Positions 38,701-51,495 of a stretch of 64,000 nt of DNA are shown in pieces; the stretch's first letter is position 1, and the number at the start of each line of letters is the position of its first letter. A program made the position numbers and the translations under genes. The notes below the pieces were generated by a model. That model did no database searches. It saw only the letters and a program-made list of their open reading frames with translations, and had not been told where the DNA came from. Origin of the DNA: Gorsachius magnificus (Eukaryota; Chordata; Aves; Pelecaniformes; Ardeidae). The DNA lies in assembly GCA_034008185.1 (NCBI GenBank), contig CM067087.1:42922590-42986589 (forward strand). The letters run 5' to 3'.

Positions 38701-41700
38701 GGATTTAAAAATAATCAAAGGATTAGGTAATCTGGAAACATCAAATTCAACTTCTTTGGGGAGTGAGCAGAACTCATAGGGTTAAACCCTGATGGAGTTT
38801 AAGAAGTGATGGTGAAGAAAAAGGGACCTCGCTGTAAATGGGAGTGCCGTCTCTTTGAAGGGTTACTTACCACTGGGGTACTGCAGTCGTAAACTGTCAA
38901 AGCATTTAGTTAGTATTTAGTTTATATCAATGTATTAGTGGAATGAGGAAAGCTGCATATGTACATGAATGGGCTTGCTGAAGTCCCACAAATTATAATT
39001 TTGGGGAGGCAGCAGACCGTAAAATTGGAAAATTGATATTGCAGCTTCGTTCAAAGAATGCAAACTGGTGTGAGGAAATTCAATGTTTCTGTGGGGCTTG
39101 TTCTGAAAAGAGAGGTAATGGCCTACACTTACTTTACTGGGAGAGGGCATGCCAAGCATCTTGGGGCAAATGGTTGAAGGAGGCTGTGGTTGTCCCTGCA
39201 GTGCTCACACCATTACTGGGTGAATAACCAGGTTCAGCTTTTAAGCAAATCAGCAGAAAGTTAACTCCTTAATAGCATGGCTAAAAGGCAGGCGTGTATC
39301 TATAGCCACATTTCTTTAAAAAAAGAAAAGAAAATCAGAATTAAATAGCTGGACTTCAGGCATCCAGGTAAGAAAAAGTAATTATAAATGGAATTTTAAA
39401 GAGTGATCCAACCTGGAACAGAGGCTGGTGCTGCAGGGGCTATCTGCAAGCTCTGAGCACGTCTCAGCAGCAGCGTAGGCATCTCCCTCACTGGGCTGTG
39501 GCAGCACTGTGGTCGCTCTGCTGACACCCATTTGTATAGGTAAAGAGGTCAAGAGTATGAACACGTCTCAATACATTTAATCTACCATACAAAGGAACCT
39601 AGAGCATCAGTGTATTCCACCCTTAGCAACAGGAATGGCTTATGAAGAAGAGCATCTCTCCGAGTTCATGGCGGTTCAGCCAGTTGGCGGGGGCGCTGCC
39701 ATGGGAAGGGAAGCAGAGAAGCGCCTGGGCTGGTTTGTCCAGGGACTGTCACAGACTCAGGGCTGGGTATCTCTCCCCTTTCAGTTAATAAACTGGTAGG
39801 ACTATAAGAATAATTAGGAGTCCAAAACATCCTAGAAAACTATTTTGCATCAGCTGTAAGTTGAAACATACTGAGTTTCACACCACGTACAATATTTCTT
39901 ATTGTGGAATTTGTTCTGCTCAGCTCAAAGACGGTGCGACAGATCAAAGTTGGATGATGTCAAAATCTGTTGGGGTTGGTGGGTCATTTATAGCAGACTT
40001 TGTGGCAAGTCAGTGAGCTTCCAGCATCCTGGCAGGGGGTCTTATGTCATTAGAGAGATTCTCTTGATAACTTCACCTTGAAGATTTAGCTTAATAAGGA
40101 ACAATTAGGGGTAATTTAAATATGGCTGTTAAAGATGTGGATTTTTTTTTTTTCCCCCCTGGTCCTTTTTTGAGATTTGCTGCATTTTGAATTCCTCTCT
40201 GCCTGATGTCGTGCCTTCCAGAGCAGAGGGGAGGGTATAGTGGTGCCTCCCTGTGCTGGGAGATTTAGGGCGATTTCTCTGCATGAGAAAAATGATGTAG
40301 ATATGAGACCCTTTAGGGGAGGAATTGAGTCCAGGTATTCCAGGCTGAGTGCTTTAACTAGGAGGTTAACAGCAGAAAATACCTACAGGATTTTTCAAAG
40401 AAAAATGTTTTAAGTTATTTTGAGATCTAATTCGAGTGCATAGCTGGATTTCTGCTGCTCTTCTGCGGTGTGAGTTTGGATAGGTGTACCTGCACCGCTT
40501 TCCAAGTGCATGCAGAGCTTTGCTTGTCTTCTGTACATAGACGTGGCTCAACCAGCAAAGCAATTACCTTCCAAAGAAAATCTGTGGAATTTCATTGACT
40601 AGGACTGGATATTCAGGAATTATTGGACTTGTTATTCAAGCTTGTGATAGATGTGTAAGAAAAAATAAAGAGTAAAAAAAATCCCCCAAGTTGGCTCATG
40701 TTTTTTTAGACTAATGCTTTATTAGTGACACATTACAGGAAATGAATTTGTTTAAAATACAGCTGTTAAGTTTGACTCTATTCCATAGAAAATAGATTAA
40801 TAGCTCTCCCTTAAAGCAGCTTGAAAAAAAAGTATTAATCTTGTCACTTCCTCCTCCTCCTCACATTGTAATGTTTTAATGTGTCTGCTATGAATATTTT
40901 CATAATATTTATTTTAGATAACTTGATAGGATATAGCAGTCAGCTGCCACAGCATTGGCGGCAATATTTCTGTATTTTCTTTTCAAGCTTCCTTTTAATT
41001 TCTGAGGTACGCACCTGCTTCTATTCTCTCTCCAATTTAACAATCTACTGGTCATTATGAAATGGCTGTGCTTATACTAACATGTAAGGGGGTACCCGTC
41101 ATATGAAAAATGTGTTTCAATTCTCACAGTGAAACAGTGGAGGCTTCTAGTGCCTAATCCTGGAGAGCGGGTACAGCACAGCTTTTCTGTTCAGAATGGG
41201 CTCCGAGGTGTATGTTTAGAATTGTAGCACGTGACAATTCTTGGGAGCATTGCCCTGAAAAAAGGGGAAAGAGTGTTTTAATGCAGCCTCTCCCCCGGTT
41301 AAATACATAGTGTCTGGTAACACCTTAATGCAGTTCTGGAAGTTCACAGCCTTTTCTGACATGGTAAATGAAAAGAATCCATCAAAGCAGACAGGTAGAT
41401 ATGTTTTATTTCTCCAAGTTCTTCTCACTGAAAAGTAAAACATCCCAAATGACAGATGGGTGGAAAATATCAGTAAATCATGCAGGGCCGTACATTAGCA
41501 GGTTTGTAAAGCTCGGCTTTATATTTGGACATTTCCATTAGCATTCACATAATTGTCAGGCTGTACCCATCTGGAACTAATTTGAAAATCAGAGGTTAAT
41601 GGTCACAAAAGATGACTTGTACCAATTAACTGGAATATTTGTAAGTTCAGTCTCTATGTGAGTTTCTAGTAGAAATACTGTTTTCCCTTATCTGGCACTG

Positions 41701-41850
41701 ACAATAATAATAATGTTTTAACTATTGAATTATTAACATATAATTTACATAAAAAATACATATGCAATAAAAACTTTTGAAGATTGCTATTTTTCTAAGG
41801 ATACGTATTCTCTAAAACACATTCTTTTAAACTTGTAGGAAAAACAGAGA

Positions 41851-42498
41851 TTATTTCGGGAACATCAAAGCTGTTGTAATCTCTGTGTATGGGGATTTAC
41901 TCTCCTTTGAAGTTCCTGCAGTGGAACTCCCCGACTTTGTTAGACTATCTGACCATTTATAGAAAATAATAACAAAACTGTGAATCATTCTCCTTCTATT
42001 TGCACTTTTTTCAAGTTCTGTTTTCAAGCTCTTAAGATAGCAAATTAATTGGATGTACTGATTGATTGAAAAGTCAATGTCATGGTGACAACTGGCGATT
42101 TGTAAAACTTTCCCCAGTGCCCTATTGCTGAAAAGTTTGGAGGGTTTTCCTCCGCTGACATGGTAAAGAAATGCATTGGGAGGGCTAGAACACCAGCTCT
42201 GCTTTACCAACATTTGCTTTTCTGCTGCCGTGAGCAGAACCGCACATGTGAATATTTGCAGTCTTACCCATGCAGTCTGAGTAGGGAAGGAGTTGGAAAC
42301 GCACTCCCTAGATGCTACGCGCTGCTCCTTTGTGTAATGAAAAGTCTGTGCTTTACGAAGGAGATGCGGCTTCATCACTGAGCCTCTGAAACCTGCATTG
42401 AACAGCCTCTTACCATGTTGTTTTGTGGGAAACACGGAATTTGATTTGACATTCTCACATTTGTTGGCTACTGAAATGCAGAAAACAAGACATGTCAA
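41851..42498 (-). other. Unexplained 215-codon open frame
   Basis: The minus-strand frame is open from a TTG at 42498 to a stop at 41851-41853, the longest in the window outside CR1. The product has basic patches and mixed hydrophobic stretches but no domain, signal peptide or repeated motif that I recognise. An in-frame ATG occurs about 40 codons in. No promoter, strong start context or splice pattern supports translation. It may be chance, a lncRNA frame or an old pseudogene. Confidence 0.12.
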
Positions 42499-43517
42499 CC
42501 GTGGCTCTAGGCAGATTTCTGTGGCTAATAGAAAACCTAGATTTCACAGTGTTTACTGAAACACTGAATTAAAGAAATCTAAATAAATGGATTATTATGA
42601 TAGGGTGGGGGGAACTCTTAAGCCTAGGAAAAATACTTCAAGTGGATGTTGAGACTCTCGCTTCACATTGTTGATCAAGTGATACATGAATGTTCTTCTA
42701 TTTCTACTGCAAAAATAACATTAATTATGTTCAAGGAGGAAAATATACTACACGTGTTGCTTTTCATTCTCTTGAAGTGTAAACAAGATGTATCGAACTG
42801 GAAGATAGTGTATCTTCATGTTTAAATCAAACCTCTGGGATTTGGCAATGTTATTAAATGGCTTGGGAAAGGTAGGAGGCATATTTTTTTCCAGAGAGGT
42901 AAAATTATCCTGGTTTGAGGTACTGCATTTTCTTGGGAATGGTGACTGCCAGGATGCGTTGGCATAACTGTATGCACCCGTCAAGCCTCCAGGCTGTGTG
43001 CAACACACTTAAATTTAACCTACTTGCCATTAAACCAAATTACTTCTTAGTGGATGTTCTGGAAGACTGCCTCTTCAGCGTGGTCCCCCAAGGATGTGAG
43101 GCTATTCGTTTTTCTTTAAAGTAGTGGTGCTGTAAGTTGGTTTTCTTTCCTTGCCTCTGCAGAAGGGCATTCTCACAGGGAAACTGGGAAAAATGTGGTG
43201 GGATTGACTGAATCTTTGCCAACAATTTGCAAACTTTGTTCTAGTTTGTGGAGGATGGAGGATTTGGCCAGTTCAGATTTTTCCCTGGAGAACAAGATCT
43301 TGCCACCTGTGAAGCCACCCAGCAGTTCAGGTCTGTCTTGCTGCAAAAGCTACGTGTTGGGCTTGTGTGCCTGAGCTCCTGGTGAAGGGAGGACCCCGTT
43401 CATTAAGTCAAAGCACCATGAGTGCCCCATGTGCCTTGATCTGATTGATATCTGATGTTGGCTGCTCAGTGGCATCTGGCACCGTAGGGTTTGGGAGCAG
43501 ACGGGAGGTGACAATGC

Positions 43518-43688
43518 CATAGAATCCTAGAATCCTAGGTTGGAAGGGACCTCAAGGATCATCTGGTCCAACCTTTCTAGGTAAGAGCACAGTCTAGACA
43601 AGATGGTCCAGCACCCTGTCCAGCTGAGTCTTAAAATTGTCCAACGTGGTGGAGTCAACCACTTCTCTGGGGAGATTATTCCAATGCA
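43518..43688 (-). mobile_element. CR1 LINE 3'-end fragment (older subfamily)
   Basis: Read on the minus strand, this is the end of a CR1: the last part of ORF2 (equivalent to the [13 protein letters not shown] region), the short UTR with ttggaccagatgatcctt and ccttccaacc, and a ctaggattctaggattctatg tail of repeated ATTCT(A)G units. It is only about 170 bp long and more diverged from the other copies, with the reading frame disrupted, so it is likely older. Confidence 0.85.
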
Positions 43689-44697
43689 AGCCAATCTGGT
43701 ACAGACAGAAGGAGCTTGAAGCTCCTGTATTGGCTGTGTTCGGGCTACTGTATTTTCATAATGATCCGTCTGCAAGATTTGTGTCTCTAGGTACAGAAAT
43801 ACATGATATTCTTACAACAGACCTAATATACTTGTGAACAGGATGGGGTTTGGTTGGAAATCAGTCAAGCATGCACAGATTTTTTTACATGCATGAAGTA
43901 AAAGTCTTGAACTGGGTCCCAGATAAGCAAATGTCCCTTTATCGGCGTAGTTTAAGTCAGCAGGTCTAAAAGTAGAATGAAAGTTGTTAGGTAGATTGGA
44001 AAGAGCTCTAAGTGTAAACGTTTATATAACTTCAGATACAGAATTGCAAGAGTTTTGCATTTATAACCAAATTAGGAATGTCTCAGGTTTGTTTGCATTT
44101 TTTGAATATCAGCCTTTATAAGGGATTTTTAGGCATCATTTTAATGTTATGATGACTTATCAAAATTGACCTTAGTGGGTTGTTAAAGTCCATGTACTTG
44201 AAATACACAAAGCAGCTAGTAGAGCAAATCTGTTGGGTAACAAGGGCAAGTTTAAAATATTGTAAGGCAAAAGTACCATTACTATGATGGATTTTTACTA
44301 TCACTCTCACGCAAATAGCTGCGTAAAGCACAGCACTGGGTCACCTTTGAAGAATTTCCATTGACTTTCATGGGAGACATGATTATATATGAAGGATTCC
44401 AAAATATCTTTCTTTGATTTCTAAATATTCTAAGATATTCTGAATATCTGTATGTTGTCTCTTATTTTTTTGCTTTCCCAGGCTCACAGCAGCTTAATAG
44501 TAGTCTGTGGTAGGAATTATTTGGTCTGATCCTTTGGTTGGTCTTGATCCTGTAAAGACAGCTATTGTTGTTAACAACTGTATGCGCTTGAAAGAACCGA
44601 GTGCACGGTCTTTTTGGTGACAAAAATTTAGTACAGCAGTGTCATGTCATGTTTTTGTACACGTGTAGCGTAATAGACCAGGACTTGAGCTTACTGT
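43689..44697. other. Noncoding stretch
   Basis: AT-rich single-copy sequence between a CR1 fragment and an LTR fragment. I see no gene, repeat or strong motif in it. Confidence 0.5.
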
Positions 44698-44813
44698 GAC
44701 AACCCACGAGTTTTCTCACTTTTTGCCTTGCGATTCTCTCCCCCATCCCACTGGGGGGGAGTGAGCGAGTGGCTGGGGGGGGCTCAGTTGTTGGCTGGGG
44801 TTAAACCACAACA
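44698..44813 (+). mobile_element. Endogenous retrovirus LTR, 3'-end (R/U5) fragment
   Basis: It matches the end of the LTR family seen complete at 57456-58031: aacccacgagttttctcact, then gattctctcccccatcccac, a G-rich stretch with gtgagcgag, and the terminal ggttaaaccacaaca. Orientation is plus. U3 and the polyadenylation signal are missing, so it is a truncated remnant with no coding capacity. The bases after it contain no tRNA primer-binding site, so an attached internal region is not supported. Confidence 0.8.
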
Positions 44814-46958
44814 ACAATGCAAGTAGAAAATCATTATTTACAGGAAGGAAAATGAAATATTTTGAAAGTTCAAAGCATATCGTTTGTCTGTCAGTGTCTC
44901 CTCCTGTCTCCATCTGTGTCATGCTGGTGATAAAACCAAGGAAAACTTCTAATGATTCTTTTGCTGCAGTAATCGTGAATCATGGCATGTGGCACTGTTG
45001 GCTGTTAGTTGTGCTTAGGTAGTGACTTACACTGCTACCGGTAAGAAAACAACGGATAAGAATTTCTTGGTTTGCAATGTGCTTTCATTTCTCCTTCAGG
45101 GAGGGAATCTTGTTCTAATTATTAAAGTACATCACTTTAAAGATGCATGATTTATTCATTTGATCCTTCATTTCACCTGTGAACACTTTGCCCTTGCTGT
45201 TCCCTAACTGTGCCCATTGGTAGCGTTTACAGCCTACCTAGCAAAAGCAATGTAGCACAGACACGGTCTTTTGCTGTGCCTCTGTCCCTCGTCTCATATT
45301 TACGCGCGGTCTACCCAAATGCAGTAGGAACAGTTTTCAGATGCAAGTGTTGAGCTTGATTAGGAGTATTAAATTAAGTTCTTATTGAACTTCAGTTCTC
45401 ACTTATCAGTCACATACAGGATTTTGGGAGGAACCAGCATCTGTAGCCCTATTTCTGTTCACCTCACCAAGAGAAGAGCAACTACGCATCCTGGAACGCA
45501 CTGCGATATTGTAAATTATTACATACGCAGTGAGTTCAACGTTGACATAGTGATTAACAGCCAGCTGATGTTCTGCCCATCAGTTTTGCTGGACAGATTA
45601 TTCAGAAGGTACAAAGCAGACTGGATTACTAAATTATTGAATTTAAAATATAATCCAGACTCTTACGCCATTTGCTTTATATTGCAGACAAAACCATGGG
45701 GTGGTAAATCTTGAGCATGTAGAAGAAATAGTCTGGATGAGTACTAGAGAGGAGATAATAATAAACTACATTAATTTTTCTGTGTTTCTTGGTGTATAAT
45801 GTACTTCAGTCACAACCAAATGGTGTTTTGAATATCATCCAGAATGGGTCTTGGTTTGTGACCTCAGTTTGTATTTCCAAAGCTGATGTCATGAGCACAA
45901 AATAAATTGTGCAGTGGTCTGGCATTAACAGTGTCATCTTGTGAGTTAAATAAACCAAGACCATTTTATGAGTTGTTCAGTTTAGACCTTTTCCATTTGA
46001 GTTCCAATAAGCTACAAATATGCGCCTTTGCCTGCTTAACTGAATATTGTTTTATGATGTCTATGGCTTATATAATCTTTTGATCTGTATTTTTATTTAG
46101 TATAATTGAATAGAGCTAAGCAAGTTCTTTTTTTAAAAAAAAGGGGGGGGGGAGAAAAGGATAAAAAGGGAGAGAATTCTCCTTTCTGTAGCATTTCAGG
46201 TAGGTCGCCCTCTCACCCAGGGTTCCTGTTGACTTTGTTAAAGGTTGTGTTATGAAGACCTGTTGCCTGGTTTTTAAATGACCTTAATATTTCAAACTCT
46301 CAGATACCTCAAATTCCTGTCTAAAACAGAGCAATGCCTCCCTTCTGATACCACTTTATTTTACGGTCATTTTAGCCAAATGAACTCAATGTTTTCTGCT
46401 AAATTTGTATAGCTGGAAAAGCAGGTTTTCCTGCCGAATAGGTAAATCCCATTTACTCAGACTTTCACACACAGCTTGCTTAGCTGCTATTTCAGACACA
46501 ATTTGAATTATTCAAGTGGGATGAAGAAGTCATACCCTGAACACTGAAACCATGGCTAAATTCTCTAGTTTCCCATAAATGAGTGAAAGTTTGGCAGTGA
46601 TGGGGTCACTGTCAGGACCCAGTCTGAAGATCGCTGCAGTTTAGAACAAAGGTGCTTGGGTATAAGTGCTTAAATCACCGGAGTATTTAAACTCTTGCCC
46701 CTGAATTACACCTCAATCTAGGTGTGTTTTTTCCCCATGTCTTGTAGGTTTCAGATGAACAAGGACATAAATGCTTCGAGTCAGCTGCTTGTCCTTCTGA
46801 TGTGAGCTCTTTACATCAAGTTCATTCTCCTTGAGCATATTTAAACAGCTCAAACCCACAATTTTGTAAATACTGCCCCCCTCCAAAACCCAAGCAAAAA
46901 ACCTGCTCTTGGGCTTCATACATATTTCACCTTTATTTATAGAAGTTATTTTAGAAAC
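44814..46958. other. Noncoding stretch between two LTR fragments
   Basis: It lies between a 3' LTR piece and a 5' LTR piece in the same orientation, the order expected inside a provirus. However, there is no primer-binding site at its left end, no polypurine tract at its right end and no gag, pol or env similarity. The plus-strand frame at 45385-45714 (109 codons) has no viral motif. A G run is at about 46143-46152. Confidence 0.5.
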
Positions 46959-47393
46959 TGTCCTGGTTTCAGCTGGGATAGAGTTAATTTTCTTCCTAGT
47001 AGCTGGCATGGTGCTGTGTTTTGGATTTAGGGTGAGAATAACGTTGCTAACACCCTGATGGTTCAGTTGGTGCTGAGCAGGGCTTACACCAGGCAAGGAC
47101 TTTTCAGCTTCCCCTGCTCTGCCAGGGGCACAAGAAGCTGGGAGGGGGCACAGCCAGGACAGCTGACCCCAACTGGCCCAAGGGCTATTCCAGACCGTAG
47201 GGCGTCATGCTCAGTATAGAAACTGGGGGAGTTGGCCAGGGGGCAGCGATCGCTGCACTGGGACTGGCGGGGCAATTTTTGGCGGGTGGTGAGTGGTTGT
47301 GTCACTTATTTTTTTCCCTTGGGTTTTTTTTTTCTCTCTCTCTCTGTTTTCCTTTTCATTACAATTTATTTTTATTATTATAATAATAATAAA
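46959..47393 (+). mobile_element. Endogenous retrovirus LTR, 5' (U3) fragment
   Basis: It begins with the LTR terminus tgtcctggtttcagctggga and runs through U3: the gctgagcagggcttac and gggctattccagacc blocks shared with the 57456-58031 copy, then a TATA-like catgctcagtatagaaact at about 47206-47224 and a T-rich/ATT-repeat tail. It stops before the polyadenylation signal and U5. The TATA-like box is absent from the 57.5-kb copy, so the two belong to different subfamilies or one has lost it. No coding capacity. Confidence 0.85.
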
Positions 47394-47673
47394 GGGTTTG
47401 AGATAACAGATTAACCAGAGTTTATTAAGGATTTTATATCTATTAAAGAGTTGCAGGTTGCGATATTGTTCCATCTGTTCTCAGTTTTATCTGATCTGCA
47501 CTATGCTCTTTTTTCTTCTGTACATGTTAAAATGTAGGGAAATGTAGACACAAAGAACCTGCTCACTTCATACTTTTATAATTTTTGGTGTGCTGAAGGC
47601 CTGGTATGAGCAAAGGCACATTTGGAGATTGGCCAGTCACCAGGTAGAATGACAGCATCACTTGGCTTTGTGA

Positions 47674-48483
47674 CTTTATAAGCTATAGCGTAGCTTTTAT
47701 TTTGTGCCATCTTACCCGAGGAAGAAAGTTCTTCATTTTCTTGCTTTGTTCATCTTTGAATGAAAACACACATTTGGTGCTGTGATGCTATTTCTTAAAG
47801 CCCATTCTGCTGTCTGAGCCTTTCATACACTCTTTTCCATTTGCACTAATCTTCTTGCTTTTGTTATAAACTTTTGCACTGCTCTTGTCTACGGCATAAA
47901 CTAGACTGCTTGTTTCACAGCTGGCGATAGAGCTGTGTCTTCCAGCATCTTCCAGACCATCTGGTGCTAACAATCTCTCAGATACATAGTGAGAAACAGG
48001 TTAAATCTATTCCATGTGAGTAAATGCTTCCCCATGAAACTTGTTATACTCATCAAGGGAACTGCTTGGTAGTTGCAAGAAATTAGTTCTACCAAACACC
48101 TTAAAGATCTTCAGTAACTTGGTCACAGTAAAAAAGTTCAAGCAGCAGTGAAAAGTCTTGGTGCTATCTTTTCCGCAGATTTCCAAAGAGTGAAAAAAAC
48201 AACATGTGTCAAAGCCTAAAATACTGAGACTCCAGTTCAAAGAAACACTGAGGCATATCCCTGAGCTTGAAACAGAAAAGTAGTCCAATGGAAGTTGGTA
48301 AATCCACTCTGGCTTAGCAAATCCTGCAGTTACAGAAAAGGGCCTAAAAAATACAAGGCCAGAACTCCAAAAATGCAGCTCGGGAACACTGAAATGGGGA
48401 ACGTAAAATGCTGCCAGTTGCAAAACTACTACTTTACTGTGTGTTACATGTTGATTTACGAAGAGGAGGAAAAAATGCATTAG
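47674..48483 (-). pseudogene. Degenerate minus-strand reading frame, unidentified
   Basis: One minus-strand frame runs from an ATG at 48480 to a stop at about 47674, roughly 268 codons, broken only by TAG at 48009-48007, TAA at 48003-48001 and TAG at about 47790-47788. The section from about 47973 to 47720 is hydrophilic and Ser/Lys/Asp-rich, unlike typical AT-rich chance frames, and is followed by a donor-like gg|gtaaga at 47715. The upstream section is more hydrophobic and Cys/Phe-rich. I recognise no family. It may be a decayed exon or retrocopy, or chance; no acceptor is clearly visible. Confidence 0.2.
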
Positions 48484-50991
48484 ATTTCAGGTAATACCCT
48501 ACTAGTTACTAGAGAAACTTTACTTTTTATTAGAAGCAGTTGCTGTAGGTAGACCTTATTTTTTTGTTTTCAATCCTTTTCCTTGAAAGAAAGAGAGAAG
48601 ATGGTGAGCCAGGGAGCAGGGTAGGGTTCTGACATGGCATTTGCTTCCTGCTCTTTTCCTCCCCCCTCGATGAAGCAACAGTTGTGGAAGAGCAGAGCTG
48701 GGGAGAAGGCAGAAGGCAGAGCAGCAAGGCAAGCTCCAGGGAAGAAGAGGATGGGTAGTGCAGGGAGTGGAAGGAAAGCTGCAGAGCTTTTAGCTGGGTG
48801 CAGCACTCCAGCAGCGTGTGCTGGAATGGAGTACTGAAGCTATTTATAACTCAGAAACATCACGGTGAAATACATTGAATTCATAAAAAAAAAACAAAAC
48901 ACCAAAAATTCTTCTCAAGCTCCATATTCGAAGGAGTATTCAGAGAAGCTCTAGGGATGGAGGTATATTGCCATTGGAAATGGCAGTTGTAATGCAATGA
49001 CCTCAAGAAACCTTATCTTCTCACAAAAATCATTTGCCTAAGCAAAAATAACCCAAACAAACACCCCCCACACACACCTCAGCAGTCTCTCTTCTTTATC
49101 TAAATGGTTATATCATCTCCATTATGAGTAATTTTTTTTTTTTTAATTCTATGCAGCTGCTGTAATATTACAAATAATGTCTGGAACAAGCCATTATCAT
49201 TTGTGTAAGAGTGGCCATTGACTTCAGGAGGAGTTATAAAGTAGGCACTTGGCGTGTTATGTAGGTAATCATAAGGCTGTTTGAGGACATAAACGTGTAC
49301 AGAAATGCAAAGAATGTTTGAGGTTTTATGGTTGTAGGAGCAAATAAGTATTGGAGGAGTATTTTCTTCAGAAGTGACAAAATAGAAGGTGTCTCGTAGG
49401 ATTACATTCTTCTGGGTATTTGGGGAAAGATACGGATTTTAAAATGGAAGATTGGTTTGTCTTTAAAAACAGTTTTGGCTGAGTGGTCAGTTTGTACAAC
49501 AGTTTGGATGCCGTTTATTTTCCTGGTGTAACTCGCAAATATATGTTGGAAGCATATCCTTGTTTCATAGCTGAATTCCACAAACTGCTGCAGTTTTGCC
49601 TGTGAGGCTGAGATGTTTGTGACTTTATGAGGTTTGTCAAACCCTGGTGTTAACAGCACTGGACTCGCTGCCTTGTAGCGGCTATCACCGTCGCCTTGTA
49701 GTGGGCACACGAGAAGCTCCTGCAAGCCTGCTGTGGAGCAAACCTCGGGCTGATTAGGCAGTGTAATGTACTCATTCGTTCTTATGTTCAGAGAAATCTT
49801 CAAACAGATGGGAAAGATGAATGGGATTAGTCACTTTAAACAAAAAGCACTAATGAGTAAAGTGGTTTTTTCGCAGGCATGAATGTAACGCTACCAGTTG
49901 TAGAATACAAAGTGGTGTCAGCTCAGGAAGAACAAACTGATGCTGTAATTTTGCTTGAGAGATCAGTGAAAGGAAACATTGATTAAAATAATGCTATGGG
50001 GATCCTGGTGTTCTTGCAGTAGGTCAGAGAGAGATGGAGTCTTCTGAGTCAATGTGTTTTCTCTTTGCTCATTCCGAAGACATCAGACTGGTTTTGTAAC
50101 AGACTATTTATTCTGCACATTTGTGGAGGCTGAAAGCTCGGCATAATATGTATACTGCAAAATGAATATTCTTCTATGAATGAGAACTACTGCTTTAGCC
50201 TTTCTTATTCCATCTACCTTTCCTTCATCAATTTGGGCTGTATAATCTGAACCAGAGCCGTGCAACAGCATCCTCCTACTATTCCTCTTTCTAAATGACA
50301 GACAACCCTATTCTTTGAAACTTGAACTTCTAGCAGCCAAGCCCTCTTGCCCTTCCCAAGACTCCCCAGCGTCTTCACTTTCTGCAGGAGGATTTGTCTT
50401 GCCTATAATAACTCTTCTGTGGTGTTTCAAGAGCATTGCAGAGTTGTTTTACTGAGAGGATTTGTTTGCATAGTATTGATTTTTGTTGTTGCTTTTAAGC
50501 TTTGGGAACTAGTTTGATATTTTTTTTTTTTTTTGGATTGCCTGTGGAGATGAAGGGCGTTTTCCCAAGCCTAGTGAAATCAAGTTAAAAATAGGAAAAA
50601 AGGTAGCTGCAATAGGACTTAGGCCTCCAGTGTTTTATGTCTCAAAATTGTAAGAACAGTTGTGCCTTTTGTAATTTTTCTACAACTACGAAGAAAAAGC
50701 GATTCTTACTGTCTTACAAAACATTTTTAAGTTTGAGCCTAAGTACTAAGATAGGCTGATGAACTTCTCTGCAATTATAGCTTCAGTTTCATATTCGGTA
50801 GGTTTGGAGAAGTACAAAGTAGTACAGCACTTGGCCAATTTTTTCGCTAGTTTAAACTACAACAAGGATATTCCCCAAAATCACTTCCAAAACTCATTTA
50901 GATGTCTCATTTTGCCAACACGCTTTGTGAACCTGTAGAGTTTCAGTAGTAGAAGTCCAAGGTAGAGACCAATCTTTCCGAAATTGTGGCC
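48484..50991. other. Noncoding stretch
   Basis: No gene or repeat family is supported. A strongly purine-rich plus-strand segment lies at about 48675-48790 (GA/AG-rich), and homopolymer T runs are at 49134-49144 and 50521-50534. The minus-strand frame at 49803-49402 (133 codons) has no recognisable motif. Confidence 0.5.
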
Positions 50992-51495
50992 TAGAATCAT
51001 AGAACATTTTGGGTTGGGAGGGACCCCTAGGAGCCATCTAGTCTAACCCGGGAGCAGGGACACCTTTAACCAGATCAGGTTACTCAGAGCCCTGTCCAAT
51101 CTGGTCTTGAATGTTCCCAGGGATGGGGCCTCCACCACCTCTCTGGGCAACCCCTGTCAGTGTTTCACCACCCTCACTGGAAAGAATTTCTTCCTTATAT
51201 CCAGCCTAAACCTACCCTATTTTAGTTTAAAACCATCACCCCTTGTCTTGTCACAGCTGGCCCTACTAAAAAGCTTGTCCCCACCTTTCCTCTGGGCCCC
51301 CTTTTAAGCCCTGAACGGCCACACTCAGCTCTGCCCGCAGCCTTCTCCTCTCCAGGCTGAACATCCCCACCTCTCCCAGCCTGGCCTCATAGGAGAGGGG
51401 CTCCAGCCCTTGCATCATTTTTGTAGCCCTCATCTGGACCTGCTCCAACTGTTCCTTGTCCTTCTTGTGCTGAGGGCGCATGCACCCCAGATCAA
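50992..51495 (-). mobile_element. CR1 LINE, 5'-truncated copy
   Basis: On the minus strand it reads as the C-terminal part of CR1 ORF2 followed by the 3' UTR and an atgattctag tail at 51000-50992. Coding similarity is clear at about 51480-51310, with a QHKKDKEQLEQVQ-like segment followed by a RATKMM..GLE block and an MFSLERRRLR block, then an LKGG turn. The frame is then broken: an in-frame stop appears in the DRTRG..FKLK block near 51230. Only about 500 bp of the element remain, with no catalytic motif. The same subfamily recurs 0.5 kb away at 52030-52305. Confidence 0.9.

Larger units (their letters stand above)
32721..43517. other. Noncoding single-copy stretch
   Basis: No transposon family is recognised. 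Simple repeats are a T run at 33376-33404 and an (AAAT) array at 35727-35753. The longest reading frame outside CR1 in the whole window lies here on the minus strand (42498-41851, 215 codons from a TTG); it is listed separately. A plus-strand frame at 37861-38067 starts at an ATG but has no family motif. Confidence 0.5.

Noticed and set aside
44814..46958. Internal region of a provirus between two LTR halves
   Set aside because: No primer-binding site, polypurine tract or gag/pol/env-like peptide is visible, so the two LTR pieces are treated as separate truncated insertions.
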